This document shows, one piece after another, positions 26,092 to 38,683 of a DNA stretch of 64,000 nt. The position numbers and the translations under genes were made by a program. Source of the stretch: Hepsetus odoe (taxonomy: Eukaryota; Chordata; Actinopteri; Characiformes; Hepsetidae); assembly GCA_017165825.1 (NCBI GenBank), contig CM029393.1:5856596-5920595 (forward strand), written 5' to 3'. Below the pieces are notes generated by a model that had not been told where the DNA came from, searched no databases, and saw only the letters and a program-made list of their open reading frames with translations. Each line of letters starts with the position of its first letter. The stretch's first letter is position 1.

Positions 26092-26099
26092 GTAAGTTA

Positions 26100-27146
26100 A
26101 CAGATTTATATTGATATTTATCAGAGGGTTAAGCTGAGGTTTGGCATTTCCTTGCCTTTGCTCAGCTGTAGGACAGGACCAGTGATCTCCAAAAACAGCT
26201 CTGCTTAAACTGTTTTTTTAAACAGTTCACAATCCGAATTGTTCACACTGGTTGTGAATGAACACAGTTGTCCCAAGCCTCTAAAATGCACCTAAAATAT
26301 ACCTCAATGATTAAAATAATTCATAATAACTTTACTGCAGTTTTAAGACATGAACGTAAATGTGCTTTTAAAAAAGCCCTTCATGACAGAGACTTACACA
26401 AGATACACTTTTAGAATTCATCACTATTTTCAGCCATGATCAACATTCGCTTTGGTACAGGAGGGCAGTGCAGTGATTAGTCACCTCACAGCAAGAAGGT
26501 TCGGGGTTCACTTCTGAGTCAGGTGGTTGTGTCCGCTCAGCCTATGGGGTTTTCTTGAGCGCACCAGTAGTTACATTAAACAGCGACCTACTGACTGATG
26601 ATTTTCAGTTCTCACATTTTGAATAAATCAGTGGAATTCCCCTTTAAGCACACTGTCACCGCTGTTCCCTGCACAGCTCTTTGAATAGAAGCCTCAAAAT
26701 AGTCAAGGGCACTCGAGTTTATTGGCAATTACATTGTAAGTGATACAGAAATAAATGTTCAGAAATAACCCATTGTTTGGAAATAGCATTGAATTTAAGA
26801 GAATAACAGGAAATGTTGACGTGGACCATTTTAATTGCAGCTATTAATGTATATTATGAGCAATGAGGAAAATGCAGAAATCGGATTTGCTCAAATTGCA
26901 TTTATTTTAAATACGACTGAGAGACTGATGTGCATGCACTCTTAAGCTGCAGTGACAGAGCTTAGCTTAAACATTCCAACCAATTAGGAATATGCTGTCC
27001 CCTTGAGGTCTGTTGCTGAACTGTAAGATCCCACTGATGAGCGAGTAGAGAAAAGGGTTAGAGGAGTTAAGAGGATTTGAGTATAGATTGTGTAGGTACT
27101 TATTACTATATGTTCAAGACAATTTTCTATCACGCAGACTGAATTC
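26100..27146. other. Region downstream of odad1
   Basis: No gene recognised. It includes a family C repeat piece at 26455-26575 and a minus-strand AATAAA at 26901-26906, a candidate polyadenylation signal for odad1 about 240 bases after its stop. Confidence 0.5.
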
Positions 27147-30100
27147 TCAGAGCTCTAAAGACTGTGGTCTGATGCTGGACAGTGTGCTGATTTTAGAAAA
27201 CTTCTCCTCATGGCTCCTTCCAGCATCCAACCCTTCTTTTTTACGAGCAACCTGCAGAAAAACATACATATCAAAACTTACCCAACAGTGTAGTGTAGTG
27301 GTAAAAGAAGTGCCTGATCAGTGTGGCTATTTTTTGATGAATGATGATCTTGATGATGAATGAAAGTGAAACAGATTATGATTTTTTTTTGCTAAATGGT
27401 ACTTAATTTACTAACATGTATGTTGACTTGTCAATATACCTTTCATTAGTCTCACAGTTTTTCAGTTATTATGTGTTATTCTCACTGTGATTCATGTTTA
27501 TTCTCTTATTTTGTTATTAAATCAAGATGATGTATGAGAACTGAGTGAGTTACTGTCAGCTTAGCTGATGACATGGAAAAAAAAGTTATATAAAAAGGAA
27601 AAATGAATATTAGTGCTTTATCAGCGGCGTTTCCCTTAATAATGATAAATCTATGTGAACGCAGCACTGGCTCAAATCACTCGCTCACTCATTTTCATAG
27701 CTGCTTGTGCTAATTCAGGTTGTGGCTGGGTGCTGGAGCCTATCCCAGCTCTAACCGGATGAAAAAACAACCTGGGCAGGATTCTAGTCCATCACAGGGT
27801 AGACACACTCGCACCTATGGCCAATTTATCCTCTCCAATCCACCTGAACTGCAAGTCGGATGGTGGGAGGAAACTGGAGAGGACATGCAAACTCCATACA
27901 AAAAGGACCTGGACCGCCTGAGAATCAAACCCAGGAACTGCACTACCCACTGATTCACTGTGCCACCCCTGATATTATCAGCTGATATATTATTTGATGA
28001 TACGATATATGATGTGATATTATATTATATTATATTATATAGCTTCTTACCCTGCTTATGATACGCTGTCGGAGTTCTTCAAGGGTCAAAGGGCGTTCAT
28101 CCTCATCTATGATTACTGAATCTTCCGTGTCATAATCCTCCCTGGAACATTTTATAAACACACACATATACTATTAGTTATTTTAAAGCAGACATTGACT
28201 GACACACAAACCCGCTGAGCCCTGACAAAACAAACCAGACTGTCAGTTGTCAGCCTCCTTTGGGCTCTGAGTCTGCCAGTGTCTGGTTGATCATCATCTG
28301 TAGCTTTGTGCTTTGTGCACACTGCTGGCACTAGTACAGCCTGTCTGATACCAAACCTTTTCTGCCCAATTCCAATTATAAGGCAAGGCAAGTTAATTTA
28401 TATAGCACTTTTCATAAACTGAGTCATTGAAAGGGGTTTACAAATCAGCAAAAACAAAATCAAAAGAATTTAAAAGTAAAATGAGAATGGAAACTGAAAG
28501 CATTTTAGACAAAACAGATTATAAACAAATAGAAGGCTAGGTTAGCTTGTTTATCTTTCCAGGCTCCTTTTATTTTCTCCTAGTAAGAATGATTTCCTCC
28601 CTTCATGCAGACGCAGGACCTTTTGTGAGCAATTTGTTTGCTCATTGTGATGTTTTCAAGTGTAATTTCACAAAAGAGATGAGGTGATGGAAGACGCTAG
28701 TTCTTGACAATGGCTTTACGTGTCAAGGCCCACATCAACACATGCTTTGACAGTGCAAATGAGCTCTTGGATCAGCCCTTAATCTACTTACCCAGTTAAA
28801 TGTGGCTGGGCAACAGCAGCTTCTTGAAGAGATTGGCTCTGCCCAAGCAGCAACTGAGCCACCACTTTTGGATCATAATCTTTCTCCAAGTCCTGTTAAA
28901 TTACACGTTTAGATGAGAGAGTCTGTTTTGTTCAGTGTAATCTGCCTGGACTGGATCCAGGTTTTAGAATATCTCTAAATTAACTGATCCTTATTCCAAA
29001 GAATTACAATACACAATACCAACAACAGAAAATAGAAAATGGCTTTTTAGAAAGGAAAATGCCTTAAATAGCTAAATCCCCAGAGATAAATTAACTCCAG
29101 TTGTTTTAGCACTGTGTAGCTAACTGGTCTCTAGTGTACACTATATTAAGTGCAGGATGTAATTTCATCCTGATTGTGTTATGTATTCAGGTCAAATGTA
29201 TCCTGAGCTTACATACACATTCATGAGGATGAAAGATGAACTGAATTTAAACAAAAATCATATGAATATATACATTTTTCTCCAAGCATCCTGAAACAAG
29301 ATCCTTTTACAACAAAAGTTCCAGAGAAGATGCAGCTCTCATTCCACTGCTGTGGTACCTTGGAGTTGATAAAGGCCTGTACAGTGAGCAGCTCATTGGT
29401 CCTTTGCTCCACCAGGCTGAGGTATGTCATGACGTTATTGTCTCTGATCCCAGTTGAAGAGCCCAGTAAATCCTCCACCACTGCCCGGTCGCAATCAATT
29501 TTATTAAATATACTATTCACTCCTACAACACAAAACAAAACATACAGCGCATCAACTACAGTATAGTTTATTACAGCATTATACTGCAAATCCAGCATAT
29601 TCAGGGTCTCTTAATTTTTACATTAACATGTAAAAAAAATCATTTAGTGGCTTAACATGAACAGGTCAGTTCTAGAGATAGAATTTTTCAAATTGGTGGT
29701 GTTAGGAATCAGATGTCCAAGGTATTAGACCTGAAATGTTTTTATGGTAGTTTTTTATGTTTTTTAAGTATGGAAATAACTTATGGATTTTGTACCATAA
29801 AAAGTCATCAAACACGAGTATCTCAATGCTCTTATAACTAGATTCAATCAAAGCATAACAACAATATAAAATTATTTCTAAAGCCTTTCCAGAAGAGTCC
29901 CAGCTGTGGAGTGGAGGGAAGACAAAATCTCTAATATCCTTGATTTTAGAAGAACATATCATGAGATGTGGACTTTTGGACACACAATGAATTTTCATAT
30001 TTCAACTGTACTACCTGTCTTAATCTGGTCCAGAGTTTTGCTGATGGCATCAGCCTGTGCTTCATACTCCAGGGCCTGAGCCTCGGCCTCTTTCTGCTGC

Positions 30101-33100
30101 TCTTTCATCTCCCTCAGGGCTTTTTGGTGCTCTTGCTCCTTTTGCATGCCCTCCACTTGAAATCTCTCCATTTCTTCCTTGGTCTGGGTTAGCATTAAAT
30201 AACAGTTACTGTCACTCAGTTAGTCTGTGCCACTTGGGATTAGGTCATGGTGATTATGTATGTGACGGTACTTGGCTGTGGGTCCACCTATGTTTTTGAA
30301 TGTGGCCCTAAGACTTTTCACTGACCTTGTATAAAATAACTATAAATTTTAACTGAAATGACCGCTATAAAACGAAACAATGCCAAGTTTTGTGACTGTG
30401 ACAAACCAACATAAATGGGCCAATCAAAAGTATGTTCCATTGCCAGTACTTCAAAGCAATGATGAAGATGAATGGAAAGCAGTACACTGTTACAGTGCAA
30501 AGTGAATTCACTGACCTGATTGATCTGATCTCTCAAAGCCTCAGCCTGAGTGTTCTGCTCATTCACGTAATTAAAGAGAGCAAAGTTTTTGTCTTCAACT
30601 GGAACACAGAGAAAGCAATACCTAATTGCAGAATGGTCAGCTGATATAAAAAAGACTGAACACATGCTGAAGTGTTTTTTTGAAGAATGGAATAACTGGG
30701 AATAGATTCTGATTCTTTGGCCAAACATTAATACACAACAGATTTGAGAGCTCACCCTGGATGAATTTGGTGACAAGCATTTCCAATTCTTCTTCGCCTG
30801 TCACCTTCTGAATTTTTTGGAAAACTTCCTCAAGAGTCTCCAGTGTCTCCTCCCCAGGCTCTGTCCTCCGTTGTGCCTTCATTTCTGTAATCATCATAGA
30901 TCATAGATCATCAAGGTAACACTCAAAAATAGTTAAATCGTTACGCATTCATTTTTTTTTTACCACAACCTGTATGTTACCTCATTTAACACTGACAGTG
31001 TGTTCAAATGTTTAACAAAAATACATGTACAGATTACACAACCTTTATTAGGAACATGCCTGACCCAAATCAGTGAAACATTGTTTTTCTAACTTTGAAT
31101 ATAATCTGTCCATTAATAACATGGTTTCCCAATGCTGTTGTCACATTTAACATGTGTGCACTCTCCTTCAGAAAACACAACAGAGAGTTCAGCAAAAAAA
31201 AAAGCCAGCAAGGTGCTTTTCATCTAGAAGACGCATATCCTACATTTTTAGTTTTTAGTCTTAAGATTTTTATGGGTTCATTAACCCCCAGACTGCTATA
31301 TGTATGATCCCCCAAAGATGGTCCATATTTTGCTCCAATTGTATGCATTTGGAATCAGGTTAGTGGCTAAATGTGGACCATCTGGGCCATGAGGAATGGA
31401 CTGTAAACTGCTTCCTAATTAAGCAGGCTATTTTTCACTGTGCCTATAAAACCAATTTATGTAAATGTACCCTGTCTGGATTAATTGCACTGCATTACGA
31501 CTCACTGAAAATTAGACTAAAATCAGCTGTAAAGGGAGTGACCAGTATCAGTGGAAGAATGCCTATTTCTTTCTTTTCAACTTGTGCCACTGGAACTAAT
31601 TATTGTTTAAACAGCGCTAATGAACACAGAAGCATGAAGAAAACTCTGGTTTCACATAACGATCCATTTCACTTGACATGACATGCATTTGACTTCAGCG
31701 TGACGTGCATGCACACCAACTACTCTGTGTTTTGTTGTCCCACCTTGTCTGTGGCTGAGGTCCTGGTTGTCCTCTTGGCCGCTTCTTTCGTTGCACTTGA
31801 TGGTCATAAACTCTTTAAGGCGACGTTCATGGGCAATGACTCTCTCCAGCTCCTTCACTTCAATATTATACTGTGCCAGGTCCTTCATTGCTTTCTCCTT
31901 CATCATTGTCATCTTCGACTGGGCCTCCACTCTGTGACATGCACACAAGTCTCATGAACACATTCTCACAATGCATTATGGAATGGTTTGTGATCCCGAT
32001 AAGTGTTACATAGTCATAAGTTTCTTCGGTTCTTTTTTGTGCATATACCTTCAAATGCTTCATAAAATAAAGAGCTACTTATTATAGTTAATACAGAATA
32101 ACAGAAAAATGTAAACTGACCACTTTTGTAATTAAACTGCTAAAAATATAGCGTAAGCTAAAATAAATATTCTGAATACCCTGGGAATGAAACAAAATAC
32201 TTATAAAATCTTTCCCTTTCACCTGGAATCATAAGCTGCTGTTGACATGCTGACGACATCACCAATTTCCCGCCGGGTTTCATGAAGCTCCTAAGAGGAA
32301 AAAGGATCCTGCATTACCCTTTAAAGCCATCATTTTTCCACTATTGAAGATCACCAACTCCCCTAGTGCCCCTGACCTTTTCCAGCCGGTGATGCAGCTG
32401 CTGGAAGCGGACTCTCTCCACACGCAGTGTCTCCACTTCCTCTCTCAGCTGGCTGTTCTTGGCCAGCTGTGCATTAAAGCGAACAAGAGCCTGCAGAGGG
32501 CATAACAGAAAGAAAAAGCCAGTCAGCGATTGCTGGTGTGAGAAGTGCACACTAACAATTAAAGATTAGTCCAAACCTCTATTCTTACAGGTGTTATAAA
32601 AATGAAATAATTTAGTAATACTGTGATTGTTTACTATAGCATACCAGCTTCATATTCATCTTTTCCCAAACATTATTTCAATGACTTATCAAAACCTCTT
32701 TTTGCCCCAGTATGTCCTGGTTCTGAATTTTGTGTAGTATTATAAATGATCCTGCTCTTGCTCACCCGGTCTAGTTTATTTTCCAAAGTGCGAGTGGCCT
32801 TCTGGGTTTGCCGAGCCAGAGACTTCTGGCTATTAGATGCACCGATCTCTCCTTTTCTCAGCTCTGCCAGTTTCTTTTCAATACTTAATATCTGATAAAA
32901 AACACAAAAACACATATGCACATATCTTGGTAAAATATAGCATTGAATACTGCACAAAGATTAAAGAACATTTTTTGTTTTTGTTGAAAACCATTACCAT
33001 ACCATACCAGTATGGCACTGTATCTATAAAAACCACACCCATGTATGAAGAGAATTTAGCCTTTCATATACCTGCAAATATTGTTTGTAATAATGCAATA

Positions 33101-36100
33101 ATGCAATATATATATACACAGTACTGTGCAAAAGTTTTAGGCAGGTGTGGAAAAAATGCTGTAAACAAAGAATGCTTTCAGAAATATAAATGATGATTGT
33201 TTATTTTGATCAATTTACAAAATGCAAAGTGAGTTAACAAAAGAAAAATCTAAATCAAATCAGTATTTGGTGTATCTACCTTTTGCCTTCAAACCAGCAT
33301 CAGTTCTTCTGGCCCCACAGAGCCCTGATCTCAGCATCATCCAGTGTGTCTGGATCACATGAAGAGACAGAAGGATGTGAGGAAGCTACATCCACAGAAG
33401 ATCTGTGGTTAGTTCTCCAAGATGTTTGGAACGACCTACCAGCCGAGTTCCATCAAAAACTGTGCGCAAGTGTACCTAGAAGAACTGATGCTGTTTTGAA
33501 GGCAAAGGGTGGTCACACCAAATATTGATTTGATTTAGATTTCTCTTTTGTTCATTCACTACATTTTGTTGATTGATGAAAAGAAATGATTAACACTTCC
33601 ATTTTTGAAAGCATTCTTTGTTAAAAGCATTTTTCCACACCTGCCTAAAACGTTTGCACAGTACTGTATGTATATATATATTAATTGTATATATGCATAT
33701 ATATATATATTAATAGAGGCATACAGATATCATACATAAGCAGTTCTATTTAACAAGCTAGTGGTGGGTATAGTGCTGATGGCTGTAAGCTTCTATTGCT
33801 TGATCGCTACGTTAGTAGGAATATTTAAGGCACCAAACATTTCATGAAGGACTACATTTAAGTTAAAAGGAAAATTTTGTAAGCTGACTGACCCATCACT
33901 CTGAATATCCTTCCAACTTTAGCATCACATCTTTATGAAAGCATTTTGATAAATATGAAAACATTAGATTTAGGGATCTATTCAAATAACTGCTTAGTGA
34001 TTTGATGTTTCAACTCTGATTTATAAGAATATATTTGAATTGTAAATAGTGTCTACTAATAACTATAACTGTGACTGTGTGAATGTGTTTTGGCTGGACA
34101 TCACCTCCTGCTCCAGCTCTGCCTGGGTAATTTTCTCTTTCTCCAGCTGTTCGTCCAGCTGGTCTCGCTGGGTCAGGAGAGTCCTCAGCTGCTGGATGTC
34201 TCGGCTGTCACTCTGTTTACGCGTTTGGCTTTGGGACACTCGCAGGCTCCTCTGCAGTTCCTCCTGCTCCTCCCTCAGCTTCTCTATCTCCACACTGTGA
34301 AGCAATACAGGGTCACTAATACATATATATAATGTGGTCACTGTGTGGCTCAACCAACAAAAAGCAATCCTGTGAAACTGGTCAGGTATAAGCACTAGAC
34401 TGAAAAGCCCTCCAGCCTGAATGACTACCGCCCTGTGGCTCTAACATATCCAGTCATGAAGGTGTTTAAAAGGCTTTTTAAGGACTCTATTTGCTCATTA
34501 ATCCCAAACTCCACTGACCCACTTCAGTGTGCCTACCGCTCAAACAGATCCCTCTCCCATGTCCCACACACCGTCCTCACCCACGTGGACAGTAGAAAGG
34601 GGAACTATGTAAGGTTGCTGTTCATAGATTACATCTTAGCCTTTAACACCATTGTTGCACTCAGCTGTGCACTAAACTGAGGGATCTGGGACTGAACTCC
34701 CAGCAGTGCTCTACACCCATGACAGCGTGGCCTCCAGCAGCTATAATTCCATTTTGAAGTTTGTTGACAATGCTGTAGTGATCTGCCTCATCTTCAACCA
34801 TGTCGGTCTACGCAGAAGAGGTGGAGAATCTGGCCAAATGGTGTCAGATTACTATGTGAATGATGGGAAAATCTGAGAGCTGATTGTGACCTACAGCAGG
34901 AAGTAGCGGCGCTCAAACTCACCGCTTCACATCAATGATGCTCCAGTGGAGAGGGTGAGCAACATCAGATCTCTTGGGGTTCAGATCTCTGAGGATCTTA
35001 CTTGGCACTCTCACGTTAGCTCTTAGATCTCCATGGGCGAGGAAGCGGCTCTTTTTTAAAATGTTTTTTTTTTTTAGGGTCTCTCCTGTGAGCCTATAAA
35101 GCTCTTCAATCAATCCGGTCAAATGTAACCTTTCACGTTGGGACTTTCACATAAGTACTTACAGTTGAGGCCAAAATTATTAGCCCCCCAGGAATTATGG
35201 AACATTTTTCTAAACTTCTTCCCAATGTTTGCAGCATTGATGAAACTTGATATAAGCAAACATTCACCAGTGCTATTTAGTAGCTTTTGGTACATTTTGT
35301 ATAATAAAATACATTTTTAGGCTTGCTTTATAGCAAATATAGTAAAACATGGGGTGGTCAAAAATATTAGCCCCATGTGAATGTTTGCTTTCAAAACACA
35401 CCTACAGTAACTAACCAATCAGCTTTCAAACCACACCTGTGCATAAAAAGACTCCAGGGAACAGGGCACTTGAACACATGAGAGGGAGTACTGTTACTCA
35501 CCATGCCAAAGACAAAGGAAATCAGTCTGGAGCTCAGAAAGAAGATAGTAGAGGCTCGTGATAAGGGGGAAGGCTACACTGCCATTTCCAAGCAATTCAC
35601 AGTGTCTAGAACTGCTGTACAAGTACAAGGAGACAAATTCTGTAAGAAACAAACCTGGCCGTGGCCGTAAGCGCAAGATTTCAAGAACTCTGCAGAGGAA
35701 AATAGTCAGAGATGTCAGCAAGGAGCTCCAGACATCTGCCAAGATGATTGTTGCTGACCTGGCCTCTTCTGGAGTTGATGTTTCAAGGAACACAGTTGTG
35801 AGGACTCTTCATCGTGGTGGGCTTCAGGGCCATCGTCCCAGAAGAACCCCTTTACTCAAAGAGCGGCACATCACAGCCCGACTGAAGTTTGCCCGTGAAC
35901 ATTTGAAAGGTAAACATGAGTTTTGGAAGTCTGTGCTTTGGTCAGATGAGACTAAACTGGAACTGTTTGGGCACATGGATGTTGCTTATGTTTGGCGAAG
36001 AAAGGGAGAGGCCTTCAACCCTAGGAACACACTTCCCACAGTTAAACATGGTGGTGGGAGCATCATGCTGTGGGACTGTTTTGCAGCCTCAGGTACAGGG

Positions 36101-37338
36101 AGCCTTGTTTGGGTGCATGGCATCATGAAAAAAGAAAATTATGTTGAAATTTTGAGGGAGAATATGCAGAAATCTGCTCGTAGTCTAGGTCGTTGCTGGG
36201 TCTTCCAACAAGACAATGACCCAAAGAATACATCGAAATTAGTCCAACAGCTCCTCAAGGATTCCAAAACCTAGATCCTGGAGTGTCCCGCGCAATCCTA
36301 TTGAGAATCTGCAGCAGGTGCTCAAAGTGAACGTCCATGCTCAGAAATCATGCAATTTGGACCAGCTAGAACAATTTGCAATGGAAGAATGGGCCAAAAT
36401 CCCTCAGGAGACCTGTGCCAACCTAGTAAAGAAATACTCTAAGAGTACTCTTTATCCTTATTTATCATTATTTTATTTCCATTATTTACATCTCATTATA
36501 TTGCACCGTCTAAAGAATTATTCATTGATACATTTCACTGCCGGCTGAACTTGTATTACTGTGTAAGTGACAAATAAAGTTCTTGAATCTTGAATCAGGA
36601 AACACAGAGAAATATTCCTCAACATTATTGTAAACAGACTCAATGGAGGTAAAATATCAAGAAATGGGTCCCGAGGTCTGCACAGCATTGTGTATATTAT
36701 ATATATTGTTCTAAAACCTAAAAAACTTAAAAAACTTAAAATGATCAACATTTTTTCATTTATATAATTTATTCTTAGTGTAGGCACAGTGTTTGTGCAC
36801 AAGTGTCTCACTGACCGCTGTTTGCGGATGAGCTCCTGCGTATGAATGCTGTAGGCATGCCGATCCCCTTCCATGATGCGGAAATGCCTCTGCAGCTTAC
36901 CCATCTCTGTTTCAGCTGCGGCACAAACATGCACATTTGTTTTATAAATATTATACTTCATTTACAATAATACGTGTATAGTGTGCATCAATATTATAAA
37001 TTAGTCACCAAAAGCATATACAACATATACAAAGTTTTCATGATGTCTGCCATAAGATTTCATCTCCCCTACTGAGATATTACTTTTAGAACTTTTTTAC
37101 TGATCTCTCCATCCTTCTGGAGGCTAAAGTGTCTTAGATTTTCTTCCAGCTAATCATTTCAAACCCTTGAGGTTGGTGTTATGGTTTGATATGAATCAAC
37201 CTTGAAAAGACATTTTAAACAAAAAAGTGCATCTTTTGAACTGCAATGTTCATATTATTGTAAATCCGTACCGGTTCCATCAAAGTCTATGTCACTGCTG
37301 TCAGAGTGAGCGCTCGTAGCTGGTCTTCCATGAGGCAT
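27147..37338 (-). CDS. odad1: Outer dynein arm docking complex subunit (ODAD1/CCDC63 family), complete
   Basis: Fourteen minus-strand coding exons: 37272-37338, 36816-36915, 34105-34294, 32766-32891, 32377-32490, 32223-32290, 31744-31931, 30756-30884, 30516-30598, 30015-30183, 29359-29522, 28792-28892, 28051-28141, 27147-27251. All have GT-AG junctions; joined they give 564 residues in one frame. The protein is almost all coiled coil. Family landmarks seen: IMEGDRHAYS, RFNAQLAKNSQLREEVE, FALFNYVNEQN, LLGSSTGIRDNNVMTYLSLVEQR and LLTVQAF, equivalent to those in ODAD1 (CCDC114). That protein anchors outer dynein arms to the doublet microtubules of motile cilia. The MP.G start and MEG.R.AYS motif favour ODAD1 over its paralogue CCDC63, but the length (about 563 in CCDC63, 670 in human ODAD1) fits CCDC63, so the paralogue is not certain. 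The Gly/Ser-rich human tail is absent. Introns hold a MITE, a LINE and a Tc1 copy. Confidence 0.88.
27690..27970 (-). repeat. Dispersed SINE-like repeat, family C
   Basis: The + strand shows gggtgctggagcctatccca, ggattctagtccatcacagg, tggtgggaggaaactgga and cactgtgccacccc. It lies in the last odad1 intron, antisense orientation relative to the window. Confidence 0.75.
28380..28500. repeat. Dispersed teleost repeat fragment
   Basis: aaggcaaggcaagttaattt, atatagcacttttcat and a ggggtttacaaatc stretch match a pattern common in fish introns (gcaagtttatttgtatagcac). Class is not certain. It sits in an odad1 intron. Confidence 0.5.
33119..33666. mobile_element. Tc1/mariner-type MITE with long terminal inverted repeats, copy 2
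   Basis: Same ends as copy 1: CAGTACTGTGCAAAAGTTTT left and acgtttgcacagtactg right, with TA flanking on the right. The arms share about 200 bases (aatgctttcagaaat, aaatctaaatcaaatcagta). The centre differs from copy 1 and carries Tc1-transposase-like pieces (cagagccctgatctcagcat, ccagccgagttccatcaaaa). It lies in the intron between odad1 coding exons 3 and 4. Confidence 0.85.
34395..35010 (+). mobile_element. Decayed LINE reverse transcriptase fragment
   Basis: Translation shows SLNDYRPVAL, PLQCAYRSNRS and LLFIDY, matching reverse transcriptases of non-LTR retrotransposons of the L2/CR1/Rex type. Stops and frameshifts break it. A short matching tail lies beyond the Tc1 element at 36440-36597. 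It is antisense within odad1 intron 2. Confidence 0.75.
35155..36440 (+). mobile_element. Tc1-like DNA transposon, defective
   Basis: Left end follows TA as CTTACAGTTGAGGCCAAAAT. A matching right inverted repeat was not seen, so the right end is estimated. It lies within odad1 intron 2, on the strand opposite to the gene. Confidence 0.8.
35503..36430 (+). pseudogene. Tc1-like transposase, frameshifted
   Basis: The frame opens at ATG 35503 (MPKTKEISLELRKKIVEARD) and continues with a helix-turn-helix region up to about 35620. A frameshift there moves it to the frame of KPGRGRKRKIS, then RLKFAREHL, LWSDETKLELFG, TVKHGGGSIMLW and VFQQDNDPKNTSK. A second shift or stop near 36272 precedes NPIENL. 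All three catalytic acidic positions of the DD34E type are therefore present but not in one frame. Family transposases are about 340 residues and cut and paste at TA. This copy cannot make an intact enzyme as it stands. Confidence 0.85.
36440..36597 (+). mobile_element. Likely LINE 3' tail, separated by the Tc1 insertion
   Basis: Runs from a T/A-rich stretch to gtaagtgacaaataaagttc and ttgaatcttgaatc, a polyadenylation-signal-plus-short-repeat end typical of fish L2/Rex LINEs. Its orientation matches the RT fragment at 34395-35010. Confidence 0.55.
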
Positions 37339-37374
37339 GTGGACAGGATAAAACTGCAGAACCACTGTAAAAAC
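37272..37374 (-). other. odad1: First coding exon of odad1 with its 5' UTR part
   Basis: The ATG is at 37338. Upstream, 37339-37374 is untranslated and begins after an acceptor (ttttttacag on the minus strand), so a further non-coding exon must exist. The other ATG at 37331 is out of frame. Confidence 0.65.
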
Positions 37375-37517
37375 ATGGACACATATTAAAGGTTAGAACA
37401 CTTTAAGCTATATACCTTACACTACGGGCCAGAGGTTTGCGCCCATCCTCTGAGGTTCTTTTTTAATAAATATATAACAATACCTTGCTCAACATTTTAT
37501 CACATAAGTGTGATGTA

Positions 37518-37765
37518 ATAGGGCAGCGGTAGCCTAGTGGTTAGGGCATTAGCCGCATGATAGGAGGATCAGGGGTTCGAACCCCTTCCCGATAGGTTGC
37601 CCTGAGGCAAGGTGCCGTCCCCGTCACTGCTCCCCGGGAGCTTTCAATAAGCTGCACGGTGTTTGAGTGTGCATGGGTTAAATGCAGAGGTCCAATTTCG
37701 TTGTGGTTCACTGTCTGCTGTGCTGTGACCTCACAATGACAAGGGTTGTCACTTTCACTTAATAA
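37518..37765 (+). repeat. tRNA-derived SINE, family A, well preserved
   Basis: Head gggcagcggtagcctagtgg, B box ggttcgaaccc, body gccctgaggcaaggtgccgt, and tail gggttgtcactttcactt. It lies in the 5' intron of odad1. The body resembles the 16205 copy closely. Confidence 0.9.
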
Positions 37766-38099
37766 ATGCCATGGCTTTACTACAAGTTTTATCAAATAAC
37801 TACACCGTGGCCTTTTCACAGCAATGCAAATTTGTGGCGATTTTTGGAAATAATCTTTGGCCAAACTACAAACAAACAGTTCTGTCTGGTGCGCTGGACG
37901 CTCATTTCAAACTTGTCGGTCCAGCTCGTCACATTGCAGCTCAATGGGAGAAAGATCTGGAGACTGGGGAGCCCAAGACATCATTCTCTAAACCTTTTGC
38001 TTCTCTTTGGACTGTAAATAGTCATTCTGGCATAATTTTGAAGGAGATTTTTGCGATTGTTTTCCTGTTCAAGGATTACTGTTTGTATAATGATATGTA

Positions 38100-38316
38100 A
38101 AACAGAATTTAGAGACAGCTTTCTTTTTTTCATAATCACTTTAAGATCCAGATCTTTCTCCCCAAAAACACCCCAGACCATCACCGATCCACCTCCATGT
38201 TTCATGGTATGAATAACACATTCTCGCCACCTGACATAGAGCCTCCAGCTCGCCCTAAGAAAAACTGAAATTGATGACAGGTCTGAACACTCTAGTGTTT
38301 GTGTTGTTTGGCCCAT
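38100..38316 (-). mobile_element. Tc1/mariner transposase fragment
   Basis: The minus-strand translation contains MKHGGGSVMVWGVFG, the region around the second catalytic aspartate block of Tc1-like transposases. It is truncated on both sides and lies in the 5' intron of odad1. Confidence 0.7.
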
Positions 38317-38650
38317 AGTCGTCTCTTTTTATTGTTAACACCACAAAGAAAAAGGGTTCTGGCAGTGAGTTTAATGAACAGAATTTCCACACAAACTGAA
38401 TGTCAGTGCACGAAAGTCAGGTCTGATGCCTCTTCAAAACTAATAGTCTATGAGGCTAAATGTGCTACAGGCTTTATAATACTGAAAACCAGTCACATTT
38501 ACATTTCTTTTAAGTATCTGAAATATTTTTTTCATGAAATAAAATGTGAAAAAGTATTGTGTGTCTCAGTGTATATTGTTGTTTTTTTTTGTTGCTTTTT
38601 TTTAAGCTAAATAATTATTGATTATATATTTTAATATATATATTAAAGTC

Positions 38651-38683
<33 letters not shown>

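Noticed and set aside
37771..38100. 109-residue open frame on the strand opposite odad1
   Set aside because: Lies in the odad1 5' intron just after a SINE; I recognise no family and no promoter. Could be part of an unknown transposon, but unsupported.
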